Below, piece by piece: positions 1 through 11,029 of a stretch of DNA of 64,000 bases. Below the pieces are notes generated by a model that saw only the letters and a program-made list of their open reading frames with translations, had not been told where the DNA came from and made no database searches. A program made the position numbers and the translations under genes. Within the stretch, counting starts at the first letter, position 1. Every line of letters begins with the position of its first letter. Source of the stretch: Bretschneidera sinensis (Eukaryota; Streptophyta; Magnoliopsida; Brassicales; Akaniaceae); assembly GCA_023935145.1 (NCBI GenBank), contig CM043699.1, forward strand, positions 76,274,138 through 76,338,137, in the 5' to 3' direction.

Positions 1-2822
1 CGTACCATTCTCATGGGTGTTCCCATTACACCATCTTTTCCCAACAACATGTTTACTTTTATGTGCGCATCGCATATTTACTTGTCCAAAATTTTGAAAC
101 GAAATAGTGATCGCTCACAACCTTTGATTGGAACTCTTAAAAGAACCCTAATTAAATTGAGTAAATTGTAGACACCAAATATCATTCCAGATTTTGAAAC
201 AGACCATGTTTGGGTTCCTATGACCAATCTTTTATCCTAATGCGCTCGAACTTGGTAAATTCAGAGGTTTGAATTTAATTTTGGAATATAACCAATTGCA
301 AACAATTTTTTGTTTAATAAATCAAATCTACCTTAAGCTTAAATCAATTTGGTCAGATTTGATTCCACCAAATTCTAGCTTAAAGCCTTTAATTCATTTA
401 TTGGCCAACCCAAAAATCACCAAAGTCCATTGATTTTTGCTAGCCCAAAACACACATTTGGCCCGAAATCTAAGCCCGAGAATACCATCCAATTTTGTGA
501 GTGAATTTCCAATTCCACCAACTACATGGCATCTTTTGATTGGTTTAACTTTTCAAGATAAGCTCTCTCTTTTGTACCAAAATTTGTTTCTCTTCCCTCT
601 CTCTCATAGTCGGCCACATGTGCACCATAAGAATAAATTTTCTACTTCCTTTTTTTTTTTTGCATTTTAAATTGATCATTTCCCTTCTAAGTTCTCATTC
701 TTTACCATATGTCAAAGTCTCGTTTACTACATAAAAAATGCACTTTCTCTCCCCCTATGTGACCGACTATGTGAGTGGAAAAAGAAAAAGTTTTATTCTT
801 CCATTTTGCCTTGTTAATTGGACTTTTCTCTTCTAAGCTCTCACACTTTCCTATGTGTCAAAGTCCACTTTCATTACATAAAAAACTACACCTTTTCTTC
901 TCTTCTAGGCCAGCCACATGTGTTCCATAAGGAGAAGTTTCCTTCTTCCCTTGCTGCCTTGTTAATTGGATATTTCCCTTATAAGCTCCCACTCTTTCCC
1001 ATGTTTTAAAAATCATTTTCTACATGAAAAAAACTACACTTCTTTTTTTTTTCAGACTGACCATGCGAGTGAAAAAAGAATAAGTTTTCTTCATCATTTT
1101 TGCTTTGATAAATTGACATTTCCCTTGTAAGCTCTCACTCTTTCCTATGTGTCAAAGTCCAACATTTTTCACTTAAAAAATTGCACCTTTTCTCCTTTCA
1201 TGACCAGCCACCAAAAGGAGGAAGTTTTCTCTCCCTTTTTGCTTTGTTAAACTCACCATAACATTTCAAGCTTCCACCTTTTCCAAGAAACACCCAAAGA
1301 AGAAGTTTTCCTTTCCCTTTTTGATTTGTTAAACTCACCATAACACTTCAAGCTTTCACATTTTTCGCCTAAAAAATTGCATCTTTCTCTCCCTCCATGA
1401 CCAATCACCTAAAAGAGAAAGTCTTCCTCTCCCTTTTTGCTTTGTTAAACTCATCATAACACTTCAAGCTTCCACCTTTTCCAAGAACCACCTAAAGGAG
1501 AAAGTCTTTCTCTCCCTTTTTTGCTTTGTTAAACTCACCATAACACTTCTAGCTTTCACCTTTTTTACCTCAAAATTTGCACCCCTCTTTCTTCCATCTT
1601 CATGGCTAGCAACCCCTTCTCTTTTCGTTGTTTTTTTTTATTCACATGGATAACCCACCCTTTTTCTATAGATACCCCAATTGTTAACACAAGAAAAGGG
1701 AGGTAGAATCACAACAAATAGAAAAGTATAGAGGAGAGGCATAACAAAGAGAAGAAGCATAACAAAACGCAGAGGGAATGACAAAAACAAGAAGAAAGAA
1801 AAGAGAGAAGTAAAGATGAGAGGAAAGAGAGATGTATAGAGAGAGCAAAGAGAAGCATAGTAAAGAGATAAGAGCACACAAAAAATGAAAGAAATGAGTA
1901 GAATGTTAAACAAAAATAGAGACAATAGAGAGTTTATCAAAATCGACCATACACTTGCAAATGGTTTTCTAATCCGTAATCTAACCAGTCCTCCAAAATT
2001 TCCAAATCCATATAGGGGCATAGAATCTTCGAGGATTATTCTGACATATGGAAACTTTTATTAGAGAAATAGGTTGGTTAAACCTCTTTTGGTTGTGAAA
2101 TAAAATTGCTAATATGCTTTACATGTTTGAACCACCTTGAAAATTGGTTAAACAATTTAGCTTATTTTTCATTTGATGAAATCCATTGTAGCTTCAATGT
2201 TCATATCTTTATCTTAGTTCCTTTATGATGCTTATTTCATTTATTCTAAGTTATGTGCTTTCTTTTAATTTTTTACTAATCACATGCTTAGTTTTAGTCT
2301 ATTTATCCAAATCTGCATGTTTAGGTTAGTTCTAACCCGCACATATTTAAATATTTATGTTCAATCTACTTGTTTAATTTGAATTTTTAATCCACTCATT
2401 TGAATCCATTTGTTTAAAGTAGTTTTGTTTCATATGTTAAATTATCACATGTCTAGTGCACTTATTTAAATTCGTATGCTTTAATCCTCTTCTTCTTTTT
2501 AATCTGCACATCATAAGTGATTTTGAACATTCCTTTATTTCATGTTTAAAACACTTTCTCTTTTCTTAGTTGTGTGCTTATTTACATAATATTTGGTGTC
2601 ATCTTGCTTGAATATAAATTGTGAACGTGTGATTTTGCTTTATTAGTGTATGGTAATAAGATTAAGTTTTGAATAATTTCCCTTGAAACACAAATAGCTA
2701 GACTTCGTTCAGAGCAAGAGAGAGAGAGCTTTAATTTCTCACTTTCTTGTACCCAAATCTCCTAAGCCTTGGAATCTCTCACATAGACCAATGATAAGGG
2801 ATTTGACCCCCTTCAAGGTCTA
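1..2822 (+). mobile_element. Tat/Ogre-like Ty3/gypsy LTR, copy 1 (left end outside window)
   Basis: Non-coding AT-rich block that aligns along its length with 53990-56714. Shared landmarks are GATTGGAACTCT near 127, a CACATGGATA...ATACCCC promoter-like stretch near 1650, an A/G-rich stretch near 1690-1900, and a right end reading GACCCCCTTCAAGGTCTA followed directly by TGGCAACTCC. Very long LTRs followed by a TGGCGACTC-type primer site are typical of the Tat/Ogre lineage. The TATA equivalent at 1666 (CTATAGATACC) is a damaged form of the one in copy 2. No protein frame here is supported. The lineage assignment rests on the primer-like site and on the Tat pol found upstream of copy 2. Confidence 0.6.
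590..1600. repeat. Imperfect ~145-bp tandem subrepeats inside the Tat LTR
   Basis: A unit containing TTTCCCTTCTAAGCTCTCAC, then a CATGTGTCAAAGTCC block, an ACATAAAAAACTACAC block and an AAGTTTTCTTCTTCCC block recurs about every 135-150 bp (TTCTAAG or TTATAAG near 685, 830, 975, 1110). It shortens to 80-110 bp units after about 1250. The same array is present at 54440-55620. Units are too diverged for an exact count. Confidence 0.6.
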
Positions 2823-2823
2823 A

Positions 2824-3020
2824 TGGCAACTCCTTACCCATTATCGTTGCTATATGCTCAGATGAAAATGAGCACCCAAAACAGGAGCCTCCTTACTACT
2901 TATAAAAGGATTATATTATACTTGGTAGGTTTCATTCATTTCCATATGTCCATTCATCGTAATCCGTACACTTATCATATCATCCTTCCTCGAAGGAGTG
3001 ATCTTAGGTAATGAGTCGGA
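2824..3020 (+). other. Primer-site-like sequence and short leader after Tat LTR copy 1
   Basis: TGGCAACTCCTTACCC directly follows the LTR end. The matching position in copy 2 reads TGGCGACTCTTTACCC. A TGGCGACTC start is what I recall for Ogre-type primer sites (a tRNA-Arg has been proposed for that group), so this is read as a decayed primer site. The following ~180 bp matches 56734-56935, including GACTTGGTAGGTTTCA-like sequence. No gene. Confidence 0.45.
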
Positions 3021-3063
3021 TGCATAAGTAAACGGCGAAAAAATGTTGTAGCTACAATGGAAT
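3021..3063 (+). other. Tat leader/copia junction with microhomology deletion scar
   Basis: After GGTAATGAGTC the sequence changes to a scrap equivalent to the RNase H coding region seen at 56940-57000, then jumps at ATGGAAT (3057-3063) into the middle of a copia LTR. In copy 2 the two flanks are 507 bp apart, each carrying ATGGAAT (56994-57000 and 57501-57507). Copy 1 therefore looks like the product of a deletion between those direct repeats. Confidence 0.65.
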
Positions 3064-4569
3064 TATAATATTTGTTGATTTTATTACAAATAATATTCCA
3101 TGTGTTTACATAATAAAGCCCATAGAATAAAAACAATAGAAATAAGCACCATGACAAGATCTTGCTAATAAGATGTATTTATTTAAGCTTTGTTCTTAAA
3201 TGTTCCTAATTATATGATCACTAATAAGAGAATTAGTGAATCAAGATAAATTCATACATACTATGTTTTCCCAAGGAGTTAAGGGTGATTAATCGATGTA
3301 TGAGACACTAAAACAAGTTATGTAGGTGTTTGCTAGAGAACAGGTACATCGAACTAACTTGACTTAAGAAATTCTTAATGGACATTTTACTAGCTGTCAA
3401 TAGGAGTTCTTATGTTGTAGTTGTGCAAGTGATCTTTAGACTTGAGGCACCATAGATGCATTGTGTGTAGGTCTTCATACTTTGTTTCTACTTAAATGTG
3501 GTTATAATGATGGGCCACATAAAGGTGATGATTGGGTATGACCACTTATGCTTGGATGTATGTGAGTATATAATAAAGGATCTATCACTATCAGTAAAAG
3601 ATAAAGAATAATCTATGTGATCTATTTAAGTCATATTTTGGAAATTCCTTGGCTAAGGTAGAGTGGAAATTATAAAGGAGTTTCTAATTTCACTATTTAA
3701 GTTACGGACTTGAGATCCAGATACTTGTGATAAATAATTAAAGTTTGACAGTAAATCTGTACCTTAGGTTTAATTAGGGTTATTGCATGATGGAATGATT
3801 GAGTTGCGTGGTAATTGACAACAGAAAGGTTCACATTAAATTCATATTCCCATTGTAGTCATGACATACTACTAGGTGTCAATCATGACTTGTAGAAGGC
3901 TTAAAGTATTAATTGTAATTAATTCTTATTAAAAAAGAGAATTAAAAGGAGTTGTAAATCAAATTAAATTATAGGAGTTTTAATTAATTGGACAGGGTTC
4001 AATCGTTATATAAAAGTTACAACCTATTTCCAACACAATATTGAACCTAAGGAGTCACACACAATAGGGAAATTGCAAGAATTAGAGAAACAAGATAGCT
4101 AATAGAGAGATTTCTAAGTGTTAAATTAAACCAAGGATTAATTGAAATTATAAAAATCCTACAGTTTTTAGGAGTAAAAGGCTTTATATAAGGGCTTCTA
4201 TTTGATAGAAATCCTAATGAAATTTTGGAGTTTTAAATCTCTCTCTAAAAAAAACTAATACCCTAGAGCCAACACTCATATATTTTGTCTAACATTATTC
4301 CTCCTCTATGCATGGTGTTCGACATCATCTTAAAGGAGATTCTAATTATTGGTTGTTCGTGTGGATACGTTTAAAGGTCGAACGCTTGAATGGCTCGTGA
4401 ACTCATCTCTGAATTTTCCTACCATAATCTCCAATAAGGTATAAAAAACCTTGTATGGTGATTGTAATCATCTTATTCTTATATATTCGAAGAGAAATAT
4501 TGGGTTTTAACTTTGACAGTAATTATTTTTTATAAAATTTTGATGTATTTCTATGTTGATAGACTTACA
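3064..4569 (+). mobile_element. Ty1/copia LTR (copia A), 5-prime truncated
   Basis: Matches the LTR parts at 57501-57636 and 63236-63840, and, reversed, 47590-48733. Shared words include ATAAAGCCCATA, GGAAATTCCTTGG, AAGGAGTTTCTAATTTCAC and CATGATGGAATGATT. It ends in GACTTACA followed by a damaged primer site, as in the reversed copy. By eye, identity to the other copies is about 80%. The first ~95 bp of the LTR are missing because of the deletion at 3057. Confidence 0.7.
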
Positions 4570-5548
4570 ATTGTATCAAAGGTAACTCTATAAATTATTA
4601 GAATGGATTTTGATTATATTGTTATGGATTTAGAATATTTTATCTTAGATTCTATAGATTACAAATTGAAGAACCTAAAATTTATATTAGAGTTTCTGAA
4701 ACCCTAGGTTATGAAAATTCAAGAAAGAGTTCTTGAAATTATTTTTTCCTTATGATAATGGTAAAGTTATTTTAGATTGTAGTAGAAACAATATAAAATC
4801 AATAAGGATTTATTAGATTAAATTTGGATAATTTAAATTTGATTTTAGATCAAATTTAATCAAGTGTGGAAAGCAAAAACACGAGAAAATGCGTAAAAAA
4901 AATTTGCAGTGATGGGGTAATGTCAACTGTATTCCTTCACTTAATGAAAAATTTTAGATTGAAACTTTCTATTGTCGACTGTAGAAAGGTACAGTCGATT
5001 GTTCGACCTAAAAATAATTTTTTTTTTTTGTTTTTCCGAAGGTTTTTGAAATTGTTTCAATTTTCTTCGAAATTAAAACTTTATTTTAATTGACTTTAAT
5101 TAATGAACTTTTTATTTTCAAAACTTTAAATTAAATTGTTTTAGTTAATTAAGAATTATTCTTCATTTTAAAATTGAAACTCTTAAAGAATTAGAGTTTA
5201 CTTAGGAATAGAAACTCCAAAATCCTTGTCATATTGGAATTATGAATTCCAATCTTAATCTTATTTGGAATAAGATTGAGAAAAAGTTTCTAGAAACCTA
5301 ATTGGATTAGGAATGCCAATCTAAGAATTAGGCCATAACTAGAATAGAGTTATTTTATTTTAGTATGTAATTTGAATGTATGAGTGGATGATTATTGAAC
5401 CTATACCTTAGCAATTGGTTAAATTTATTGGTTTAGTTTTGGTTATTCAATTTTAAATAAGGTTTTCATACCTAACCTTCTTTTTTTTCTTTCAATGTAA
5501 ATTTCTATCTCTCTCCAATGTAATTCTCATTGACTTCTTATCAAGGTT

Positions 5549-5603
<55 letters not shown>

Positions 5604-5961
5604 ACTTAGAGTTAGATAGGATTTAATTTAGGAGAATCAAGGAGTGTGCAAGGAAGTATGGTGGACCATTTGAAAATTAAACACCCATGAATGTATGAGA
5701 TATATTCATGTAATAATTACCTAGGATTTGACCAAGTGATTTACTTAATTTTCTCAAGTAAATCACGCTTAGAAAGTTCATAGTCATCTACTTAGGGTTT
5801 AATGCATGTGATGTATGTTTGCTATGTATGAGATGTATGCTTTAAATATGTATTTGATGCATGATTATAAATGAGACTTAAACATAAACACCAAAATCTC
5901 TATGCGCAATTATTTAATATTAAGTTGCAAACAAAAATCATTAGAAATGATTGTTCGTAGC
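4570..5961 (+). other. Copia A untranslated leader with decayed primer site
   Basis: TGTATCAAAGGT at 4572-4583 sits where the reversed copy has TGGTATCAGAGC, so it is a decayed initiator-Met primer site. The next ~100 bp (AACTCTATAAATTATTAGAATG) also match the reversed copy at 47480-47576. The rest is AT-rich and non-coding. A 75-codon open frame at 4866-5093 has no family resemblance. The leader is broken at 5961 by Tekay-1 and resumes at 16044. Confidence 0.6.
5553..5601. repeat. (TA)n microsatellite
   Basis: About 24 uninterrupted TA units in the copia A leader. Confidence 0.95.
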
Positions 5962-6594
5962 TGTAATGACCCATCCCGAGTTGGCCACCCCTGAAACGGT
6001 GTCATCACATTTTGAAAATCCCAGCACGACACATATATGCAACAATAAAAATAATACTAACAGAAATTTATTTTATATCATTCTGATATTAATTTAAACA
6101 TAATATGCATCGTAAAATGCATGAATATTTACAATATAAAATTTTTATATTTCATTTTCTCATTTGTCTGAGGATATTGACACGTACGTGGCTTACATAA
6201 ACTGTTTTCATCTTATTTCAACCCACTAGACTACTTGTCCTGACTGCTACCTGAAATCATTGTATAATGAGGGGTGAGCTTCACAAGCTCAGTGAATTTA
6301 ATTTACTAAAAGTATTCTATCTGCATAATCAGCCCATTTATATTTAAACATTTGTCTCTTATACAACTAGATAATAACAGATAGTCTAACATTTAAATAA
6401 CTACTATCACATCATACTTCTATGTCTTTTTCTCACTGTAACTATCTCTCTCTTTGAGACTCATTTATCTACAAAAAATTGCACAATATCCACAACATTT
6501 CAGAAATAAAATATTAACATGTAACACAGATGCAATGCATGAATTATTATTATGGGAACATCTTCCCACACATCGACATGTTTTTTATTATCTT

Positions 6595-6775
6595 AGACCG
6601 GCCCCCTCTCAGTTCTTTTCTTTACAGCTTATCTCGGCTGTCACAGCATTTATTTCCAGTATATATCGGCTGTTATGGTGTCCGTATTATTTCCAGCATA
6701 TATCGACTGTCACAGTTTTTCAATTAGACCGACCTCTTTCCGGTTCTTTCGGTTCTCTTATTTCATGCACATATA
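6595..6775. repeat. Subrepeats in Tekay-1 3-prime LTR
   Basis: About three copies of a ~30-bp unit containing TTATTTCCAGCATATATCG and GCTGTCACAG-like sequence, bounded by AGACCGGCC-type words. The same slot holds related units at 14750-14910 and 38815-38960, and quite different 30-bp units at 22761-22944. Confidence 0.7.
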
Positions 6776-7485
6776 TAGGAACAATAATATAAAACCACAT
6801 GAGTTTAAAATATTAAATTAACTATCCGGTGTTTCCTCAACTTTCTGCCTGATAAATTTCACAGTTTTCTTCTCCTCATATATTACATCAATTTATTAAC
6901 CAAAACTCGTCAAGAATTTATTTATCACCATCACTATTAAATCAATTCATTATTCTAATACTATTTCTTTTCACATAATAATTTTCTACGTGTCCAATAT
7001 TCATATCATACATATCAATTTAATTTTTATCTACCACCAAAGCATAAGCTAATAATTTATTTGAAAATTATTACTATATAATTTATTTTATTTAGATTAC
7101 TTAAAGTAAATCTAACTCACCACGTAGGCACTTAAAGCTACCCGTGGATCACCTCTTTGCCTTTCCCGTTCCTCTCAGTAATTTCCCCCGGTTGCTGATC
7201 GTCAACATCTGACATAATATTTGTATTGAATTTCTAATTATTTCTTCATTTATTCATAAACCACACCCTTCGAACATTCCCAATTTGACTTCTAGGAAAT
7301 TTCATGAATGCAAAAAACTAAAAAATAAACACTACGTTATTACCTTCTATTTTTCTGATAGCTTCTCGTGACTCCCTATAAAATTCTGCCATAAATGCTT
7401 TCAAAATTTTGCTCTTTCAACTTTTCTTTGGGTCCCCAAGTGTTTAAAGAAAAGAAGTGATTTGAAAGAAATTAAACGAAATTTG

Positions 7486-7487
<2 letters not shown>

Positions 7488-7545
<58 letters not shown>

Positions 7546-7546
7546 T
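7488..7546. repeat. (TA)n(CA)n compound microsatellite in LTR
   Basis: Perfect TA run followed by about eight CA units. It occupies the same LTR position as 15673-15723 and, reversed, 37999-38051. Confidence 0.95.
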
Positions 7547-7879
7547 TTGAAACCAAACAATCAGCTCACAAAATTTGGTTTGCACAAAACACTTCCACGT
7601 TAACGGCTTTGCTGTAACACATGCAAGGCCATTTGTTTCTTTCAATTGCACATGGTAGCAGATGCTGCCACCTGTTGCCACGTGTAAATTTTATTTATTT
7701 ATTTTTAATAATCTTCTTCTTTCTTCTTTTGCCTTCTTCTGGACATTCACGTCCAAATTTTTATTGTTTTATAAAAATTTGACTTTTTGCATTTTAAAAT
7801 ATCGATATTATTTTAATTCTTTGTCATATTTATTAAATTACTTTTTTACCCTTACTTTACAAATACGGGTATTACAATT

Positions 7880-8352
7880 CTACCCACCTTACAAAAATTT
7901 CATCCCCAAAATTTCCTTACCTAAAATTAAGAAAAGAGTTGGGGGTAATCCTTCCTTGCTTCATGCTCCCAAGTGACTTCTTCAACATCTTTATTTCGCC
8001 ATAATACTTGAATCAAAGGAATGAATTTATTTCACAAGACTTGTTCCTTTCTGTCTAGGATTCTGACTGGTACTTGCATAAAAGTCAAATCTTCCTGAAA
8101 TTCTATCACCTGATTTGAGATACTATGGGATTCATCGTGTAAGTACTTTTTCAACAGTGACACATGAAACACGTTATATAATTTCTTTAATTCCATAGGC
8201 AAATCCAAACGATATACTACGAGCCCAATTCTCTCAATCATCTCATATGGCCCCATAAATCTCAGGCTCAGCTTTCCCTTCTTTTTAAATCTCAACACTC
8301 CGTTCCACGGAGATATCTTCAAAAATATCCAATCACCAACTTCGAACTCAAG
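7880..8352 (-). pseudogene. Tekay-1 integrase C-terminus and chromodomain-like tail
   Basis: The minus-strand frame from 8352 reads an integrase C-terminal module (KISPWNGVLRFKKKGKLSLR, GPYEMIERIG, LDLPMEL, VFHVSLLKKY). It continues through a stop at 8031 into VPVRILDRKEQVL, then a segment with LIQVLWRN and EEVTWE. The latter two blocks are the hallmark of the Tekay/Del chromodomain, which in the family steers integration to heterochromatin. The tail runs to the LTR edge. A stop at 8353 separates it from the integrase core. Domain identity is confident; function is lost. Confidence 0.8.
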
Positions 8353-9039
8353 AGGTCATTTTCTTTTATCAGCATACCCCTTCTGTCTGTTCTGGGCTGC
8401 TATGAGGTTCTCCCTAACCAGTTTGATCCTCTCAGTAGTCAAGTCTATCATTTCTGGGCCATATATCTTTCTCTCTCCAACTTCTTCCCAGCATATTGGA
8501 GTTCTACACCTTCTATCATATAACGCCTCGAAGGGTGCCATCCTAATACTAGTTTGATACTGATTATTGTATACAAACTCGATCAACGGCAAATAAGCAT
8601 CCTAGCTCACTGAGAAACTCAATACACTTGCCCTCAGCATTTCTTCTAGTATTATGATGATTCTCTCCATTTACCCATCAGTTTGTGGATGAAAAGTTGT
8701 ACTAAACTATAATTGCGTACCTATAGCTTCTTGGAAACCCTTCCAAAATCTAGAGGTAAATCTAGAATCTCTATCTGATATGATACTCAAGGGTACTCCA
8801 TGTAATTTTACTATCTCTGCCACGTACAACTCAGCTAACTTCTCTGGACTCCAAGTAGTTTTAATAGGAAAGAAATGTGAAGACTTAGAAAGTCTGTCTA
8901 TTGTAACCAACACGGCGTCATGCCCTCTCTGGGTACGGGGAAAACTAGAGACAAAATCCAGACTTACATTTTCCCATGGCCACTCAGGTCCTGGAAGAGG
9001 TTGTAATAAACTTTTTGGATGTCTATTCTCAGACTTTAC
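8353..9039 (-). pseudogene. Tekay-1 integrase catalytic core
   Basis: Three broken pieces of an rve-type integrase core. 8707-8913 contains VTIDRLSKSSHFFPIKT and SIISDRDSRFTS, the second catalytic Asp region. 8603-8706 holds the FHPQTDG block with a stop. 8356-8592 contains PLIEFVYNNQYQTSIRMAPF. Stops occur near 8706, 8650, 8602 and 9039. The enzyme would insert the element's cDNA into chromosomes. It is clearly dead here. Confidence 0.8.
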
Positions 9040-9709
9040 CTATTGACAAGTTAAACATCTAGCAATATATTCTGCTACATCCTTCTTCATCCCTGACCAC
9101 CAATAATTCTGTTTCAACCCCTTGTACATCCTATTACTACTTGGGTGCATGGAATATACAGAATCATGAGCCTCCCTTAATATCTCATTTCTCATCTCCA
9201 TATTATTGGGAACACAAACTCTATGCCCCAATACTACCATACCATCTTCTCTAATTCTAAACTCGGTTGGCTTCCCACTCAACACTTCCCGCTTGATCTT
9301 CTCTATCCCCTCATCTCTACCCTGCATCTGTAATAAACGATCAATAATAGGAGATTGTATCACCATATTTTCCATCAATACTCTTCTATCATTGATACTC
9401 AACTGCATCCTCATTCTTCTTAATTTTATCATCAAGCTAATATTATGACTCCCAATAGCAGCTAATCTCCCTGTAGTCTTTCTACTTAATGCATCAGCTA
9501 CTACATTAGCATTTCCTGAATGATAGTGAATCGTACAGTCATAATCACAGATCAACTCCATCCACCTCCTCTGCCTCAAATTCAACTCCTTCTGGGTCGG
9601 TAAATGCATCAAGCTTTTATGATCAGTAAATATTTCACAATTGGCTCCATATTGTTGATGTCTCCAAATCTTCAAAGCAAAAACTATGGTAGCCAATTCT
9701 AAATCATGG
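9040..9709 (-). pseudogene. Tekay-1 RNase H C-terminus and integrase zinc-binding region
   Basis: A 218-codon open stretch on the minus strand. It starts in the RNase H-like domain ([37 protein letters not shown]). After a linker it contains the H2C2 integrase finger ([27 protein letters not shown]). The upstream part of RNase H lies beyond the solo LTR at 9715-11024. Removing that LTR and one TSD copy rejoins the frame with family-typical residues at the join. A stop at 9037-9039 ends it. Confidence 0.8.
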
Positions 9710-9714
9710 GTCGG

Positions 9715-11024
9715 TGATTACGCTCAAACTAACACGCGATTATTATGTATAGATGAGGTGTTGATCCCGCGAGGAAAAGTGAACTACAAGAGAAAGTGTA
9801 AACTTTAACACGAAATGATGAAATTCAAATGAGTGAATCTTTGTTTTACGAATGAAACTATATGAGAAAGTTGTGAAAATATGATGAAGGATTCAATAAA
9901 GCAATAACAAGGTTCCAGGAATCCTTCCTAAGTTCGTTGCCTTATCCCTATCTTGACTTAATAGTTTTATCTCAATTGCTGGTTTCACATCCCAAACAAC
10001 CAATCAATAAATATTCAATCAAAGCACATAAATATCCTAATGTAATTGCTACAAATTACTCTTTAATTCTGTTTCAAGCACACATGACCTATCTTATAGA
10101 TTGTCAAGAAATGACAATATATTTCAATAACAATACCGCAGTAATGGACAAATCTATAAGATGAACCTACCGAAATCAATCACATCTAACAACTTGACAT
10201 AAGAAGAGCTTGACTAGACCTATATGGAGGTGAAAGATGCAATCACCAGATTAAGAGTAAATCATCTCATTCTTACTTAATCAAAGAGTATATCATAAAC
10301 AATTTTTAACAATGAATCCATACAACTGAATCAAGAAGAGAAATAAGAACAACTACACCTAAGAACTCATCCTTTTGCCTTGCTTGGAGATTAGTTGGAC
10401 ATTAGGCTCATGCTTGATCACCTAAAATGGAGAAGAATGTGTTTGCTATTGATTTCAGCCTCCCTTTCAATCAAACCTAAGTGTTCTATAAATACCCCAT
10501 AAGGTTCAAGGGTATTTTCGGGTCAAGAAATGTCATTAAAGCCCTATTTAGGTAGTGAAACAGAAACAGGGGATTGTGCTTGCGCCACAGCTCAGCCTGG
10601 TCCAGGCCGCGGTGCCACCCTGAATCTTGGCTTTTTAAAGGCTCTGGAGGCCGCGGCGTACACTGGTCCAGGCAGCGGTGCATAGCCTTGAGTCCAGCCT
10701 CTAGCGCAGAAGCTGATGGTTCTGGTGGCCGCGGCTCGAACCTTGGCTCGCCGCAGCATGGAACCCTAGAAATGGGTTTCTCTTCATTTTGTCCTTCCGA
10801 AACCATTCCTTCACTACGATATGCATCGAATCTTCGTGCTTTAAGAAACATTAGCTTTTCCATCTCTTTTAAACCCAAAATACCTGAAAATGCATCGAAA
10901 TAAATCAATGAACCAAGAATGATACTTTAGAATTATTAAGGCATAAATGTGTAATTCAGCCCTAAATCAACCCTAAAATACTAACAAATAAATACTATTA
11001 AGATGCATTTTATGACTCTCATCA
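9715..11024 (-). mobile_element. Solo-LTR-like insertion (1310 bp) in Tekay-1 RNase H
   Basis: Starts TGATTACGC and ends CTCTCATCA on the plus strand, so the ends are TG...CA with TGAT/ATCA inverted termini. It is flanked by GTCGG (9710-9714) and GTCGA (11025-11029), a 5-bp TSD differing at one base. No gag-pol, primer site or second LTR is visible. Minus orientation is inferred because its TGATGA start and ATAATCGCG word near the end match the insertion at 27645-29027. An open stretch at 10486-10908 lies in GC-rich LTR sequence and resembles no known protein. The parent family is not recognised. Confidence 0.7.
10601..10740. promoter_or_regulatory. GC-rich cluster of CCGCGG-centred motifs in the solo LTR
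   Basis: CCGCGG occurs at 10607-10612, 10651-10656 and 10729-10734, with decayed copies near 10674 and 10751. It is usually preceded by TGGTCCAGG or CTGGAGG. The cluster is GC-rich inside an otherwise AT-rich LTR and lies next to a TATTTATAG-like element at 10487 (minus strand). A regulatory role is only inferred from repetition and position. Confidence 0.4.
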
Positions 11025-11029
11025 GTCGA

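Larger units (their letters stand above)
5962..7876 (-). repeat. Tekay-1 3-prime LTR
   Basis: 1915 bp. It matches 14158-16043 closely from TGTAATGACCCATCCC to ACGGGTATTACA. Inside are a short subrepeat block and a TA/CA microsatellite at the same places as in the other Tekay LTRs. Confidence 0.9.

Noticed and set aside
1638..2021. Minus-strand 127-codon hydrophobic frame as a membrane protein
   Set aside because: It is the complement of the purine-rich R region of a Tat LTR; poly-purine DNA gives Leu/Phe/Ser-rich frames on the other strand. The second LTR copy does not keep the frame.
5553..5601. Long TA run as a matrix attachment or replication signal
   Set aside because: Such runs occur repeatedly inside LTRs here and are simple microsatellites; nothing supports a specific role.
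10486..10908. 140-codon and 109-codon opposing open frames as a host gene
   Set aside because: Both lie inside the GC-rich part of a solo LTR, where stops are rare by composition, and neither resembles a known domain.
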